DNA from: Deltaproteobacteria bacterium
GTDB taxonomy: Bacteria > Myxococcota_A > UBA796
Assembly (NCBI GenBank): GCA_002707085.1
Contig: PALY01000016.1
Span: forward strand, 142,455-150,828
Direction of reading: 5' to 3'
DNA: 8,374 nucleotides
Positions 7,806 to 8,374 of the stretch are shown piece after piece. Position numbers and translations under genes: made by a program. The notes beneath the pieces were generated by a model, which saw nothing but the letters and a program-made list of their open reading frames with translations, was not told where the DNA came from and did not search any database. Numbering within the stretch: position 1 is the first letter of the stretch; the number at the start of each line of letters is the position of its first letter.

Positions 7806-7812
7806 TTTAGGT

Positions 7813-8374
7813 ATGCGTTTGATCGTGATGACTTCGATACTTTTGGCTTTGGGCTGTGGGTCCAAGGATGACTTGGCGCTTCCGGATGTTCCCACAGATG
7901 ACACAGAACAAGATGATACCGGTGACGGTGCACACAACGATGACTCCGATGGTGACGACACGGGCGAGCCTTCTGGTGATGACCCCGATGGTGACGACAC
8001 AGGTGAGCCTTCCGGTGACGATACAGGCGACGACGAGGTCGTGCCGGTAGATGAAGACGGTGATGGCGTATCGGTTGAGGCGGGTGACTGTGATGACACG
8101 CGAGACGATGTGTATCCAGGTGCTGCAGAAGTCTGTGATGAAGTCGATAACAACTGTGATGGTGTGGCCGATGAAGGCGTCACCTCGATGTTTTATGCAG
8201 ACACAGACATGGACGGGTACGGCGACTCTTTAAGCACGACTGAGTCCTGCACCGCTCCGGATTCTTTTGTGGCGGATGCCACAGACTGTGATGACACGCG
8301 AGACGATGTGTATCCAGGTGCTGCAGAAGTCTGTGATGAAGTCGATAACAACTGTGATGGTGTGGCCGATGAAG
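7813..8374 (+). CDS. Lipoprotein with acidic DDTG linker and MopE-type putative metal-binding repeats (3'-truncated)
   Basis: The gene starts at ATG 7813 and runs off the right edge with no stop; 187 residues are visible. The start MRLIVMTSILLALGC is a lipoprotein signal peptide with lipidated Cys15. Ala at -3 is slightly unusual. Residues about 18-82 are an almost purely acidic/Thr/Gly/Pro/Ser tether with two 13-residue repeats (46-58 and 59-71). From about residue 83 come DEDGDG and then DCDD, PGAAEVCDEVDNNCDG (repeat 1 from residue 92) and the same again from residue 158. These match the putative metal-binding motif named after Methylococcus capsulatus MopE (Pfam Cu-binding_MopE). Between them is DTDMDGYGD, a DxDxDGxGD calcium-type loop, and an extra Cys. 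The unit is 66 residues with four Cys. It is likely a surface-exposed, metal- or calcium-binding lipoprotein of unknown function. The total number of repeats cannot be seen. Confidence 0.9.
   Translation, partial: MRLIVMTSILLALGCGSKDDLALPDVPTDDTEQDDTGDGAHNDDSDGDDTGEPSGDDPDGDDTGEPSGDDTGDDEVVPVDEDGDGVSVEAGDCDDTRDDVYPGAAEVCDEVDNNCDGVADEGVTSMFYADTDMDGYGDSLSTTESCTAPDSFVADATDCDDTRDDVYPGAAEVCDEVDNNCDGVADE
7948..8025 (+). repeat. Two tandem 39-bp units encoding a 13-residue acidic linker repeat
   Basis: Copies at 7948-7986 and 7987-8025 encode DGDDTGEPSGDD followed by P or T. They differ at seven bases: five are synonymous third-position changes and two fall in the last codon, changing Pro to Thr. 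The protein sequence is therefore kept while the DNA has drifted. Confidence 0.9.
8086..8374 (+). repeat. Exact 91-bp direct repeat (period 198 bp) within the MopE-type gene
   Basis: Bases 8086-8176 and 8284-8374 are identical over all 91 positions, including synonymous sites. The period is 198 bp, equal to 66 codons, so the frame is kept. The 107 bp between them codes for the DxDxDGxGD spacer. The second copy is cut by the window edge, so the true repeat length and number of copies are unknown. Confidence 0.97.

Larger units (their letters stand above)
7754..7812. promoter_or_regulatory. Divergent intergenic region, presumed to hold or border promoters for both directions
   Basis: These 59 bp separate the starts of two divergent genes. 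They contain a ribosome binding site on each strand, GGTACC at 7781-7786, and the small imperfect palindrome AACATTGTT. I could not pick a convincing -35/-10 pair on either strand. Promoters may lie partly inside the coding starts, for example TTGAAC at 7746-7751 for the plus strand, or may not follow the sigma-70 consensus. Assignment as a regulatory region rests on gene orientation, not on a motif. Confidence 0.35.

Noticed and set aside
7754..7933. 60-residue N-terminal extension of the GT-C-like gene to 7933
   Set aside because: It overlaps the strongly supported divergent lipoprotein start, has His/Pro/Ser-rich non-conserved-looking sequence and has no ribosome binding site. It is an antisense shadow.
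7788..8183. Minus-strand Ser/Pro-rich open frame (about 131 codons)
   Set aside because: It is the reverse reading of the acidic Asp/Gly/Thr repeat linker. Its apparent SSPVSSPEGS repeats come from the repeat codons on the other strand.
8086..8374. CRISPR-like array because of exact spaced repeats
   Set aside because: The 91-bp repeat is too long, the period is a whole number of codons, and it encodes a known protein repeat in frame.

Overview
The window looks like Gram-negative bacterial chromosome, most likely from a Myxococcota/deltaproteobacteria-type lineage. This placement is inferred from two lipoproteins with Asp/Thr/Gly ('DDTG') linkers, a MopE-type putative metal-binding repeat protein, a CRTAC1-type FG-GAP/UnbV protein and several GT-C-like membrane proteins. 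No 16S rRNA, ribosomal protein or other phylogenetic marker is present. Base composition is mid-50s % GC by eye and looks even along the window. I see no tRNA, rRNA, insertion sequence, phage gene or CRISPR array. Coding density is close to complete, and no gap exceeds 60 bp.

Layout. (1) Bases 1-5162, plus strand: a tightly packed run of three genes. It holds a 5'-truncated polytopic membrane protein (1-1755), a second polytopic protein of apparently the same family (1768-3390, 12-nt gap), and a lipoprotein with seven FG-GAP/VCBS calcium-type repeats and a C-terminal ASPIC/UnbV domain (3387-5162, ATGA overlap). (2) Bases 5184-7753, minus strand: a translationally coupled pair transcribed toward the first run, with a GT-C/ArnT-like membrane protein (7753-6155) followed by a membrane-anchored SGNH/GDSL hydrolase (6158-5184, ATGA overlap). 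The two runs converge with a 21-bp gap filled by a perfect 15-bp tandem duplication. (3) From 7813 to the right edge, plus strand: a divergently oriented lipoprotein with an acidic repeat linker and at least two MopE-type repeats, cut by the window end inside an exact 91-bp direct repeat.

How the genes may work together. The three polytopic proteins resemble GT-C-type enzymes, which transfer sugars from polyprenyl-phosphate donors on the outer face of the inner membrane. The SGNH protein has all the catalytic residues of an esterase or acyltransferase and an N-terminal anchor that would place it in the periplasm. The two lipoproteins are exported and probably bind calcium or another metal. 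A cell-envelope glycan assembly and decoration locus with surface lipoproteins is the simplest reading, but it is inference from family resemblance and neighbourhood. No substrate can be read from the sequence. I did not find a clearly novel defence, mobile or RNA system. The most distinctive signals are the repeat structures, the shared DDTG linkers on two otherwise unrelated lipoproteins, and the two-cysteine arrangement around the propeller.
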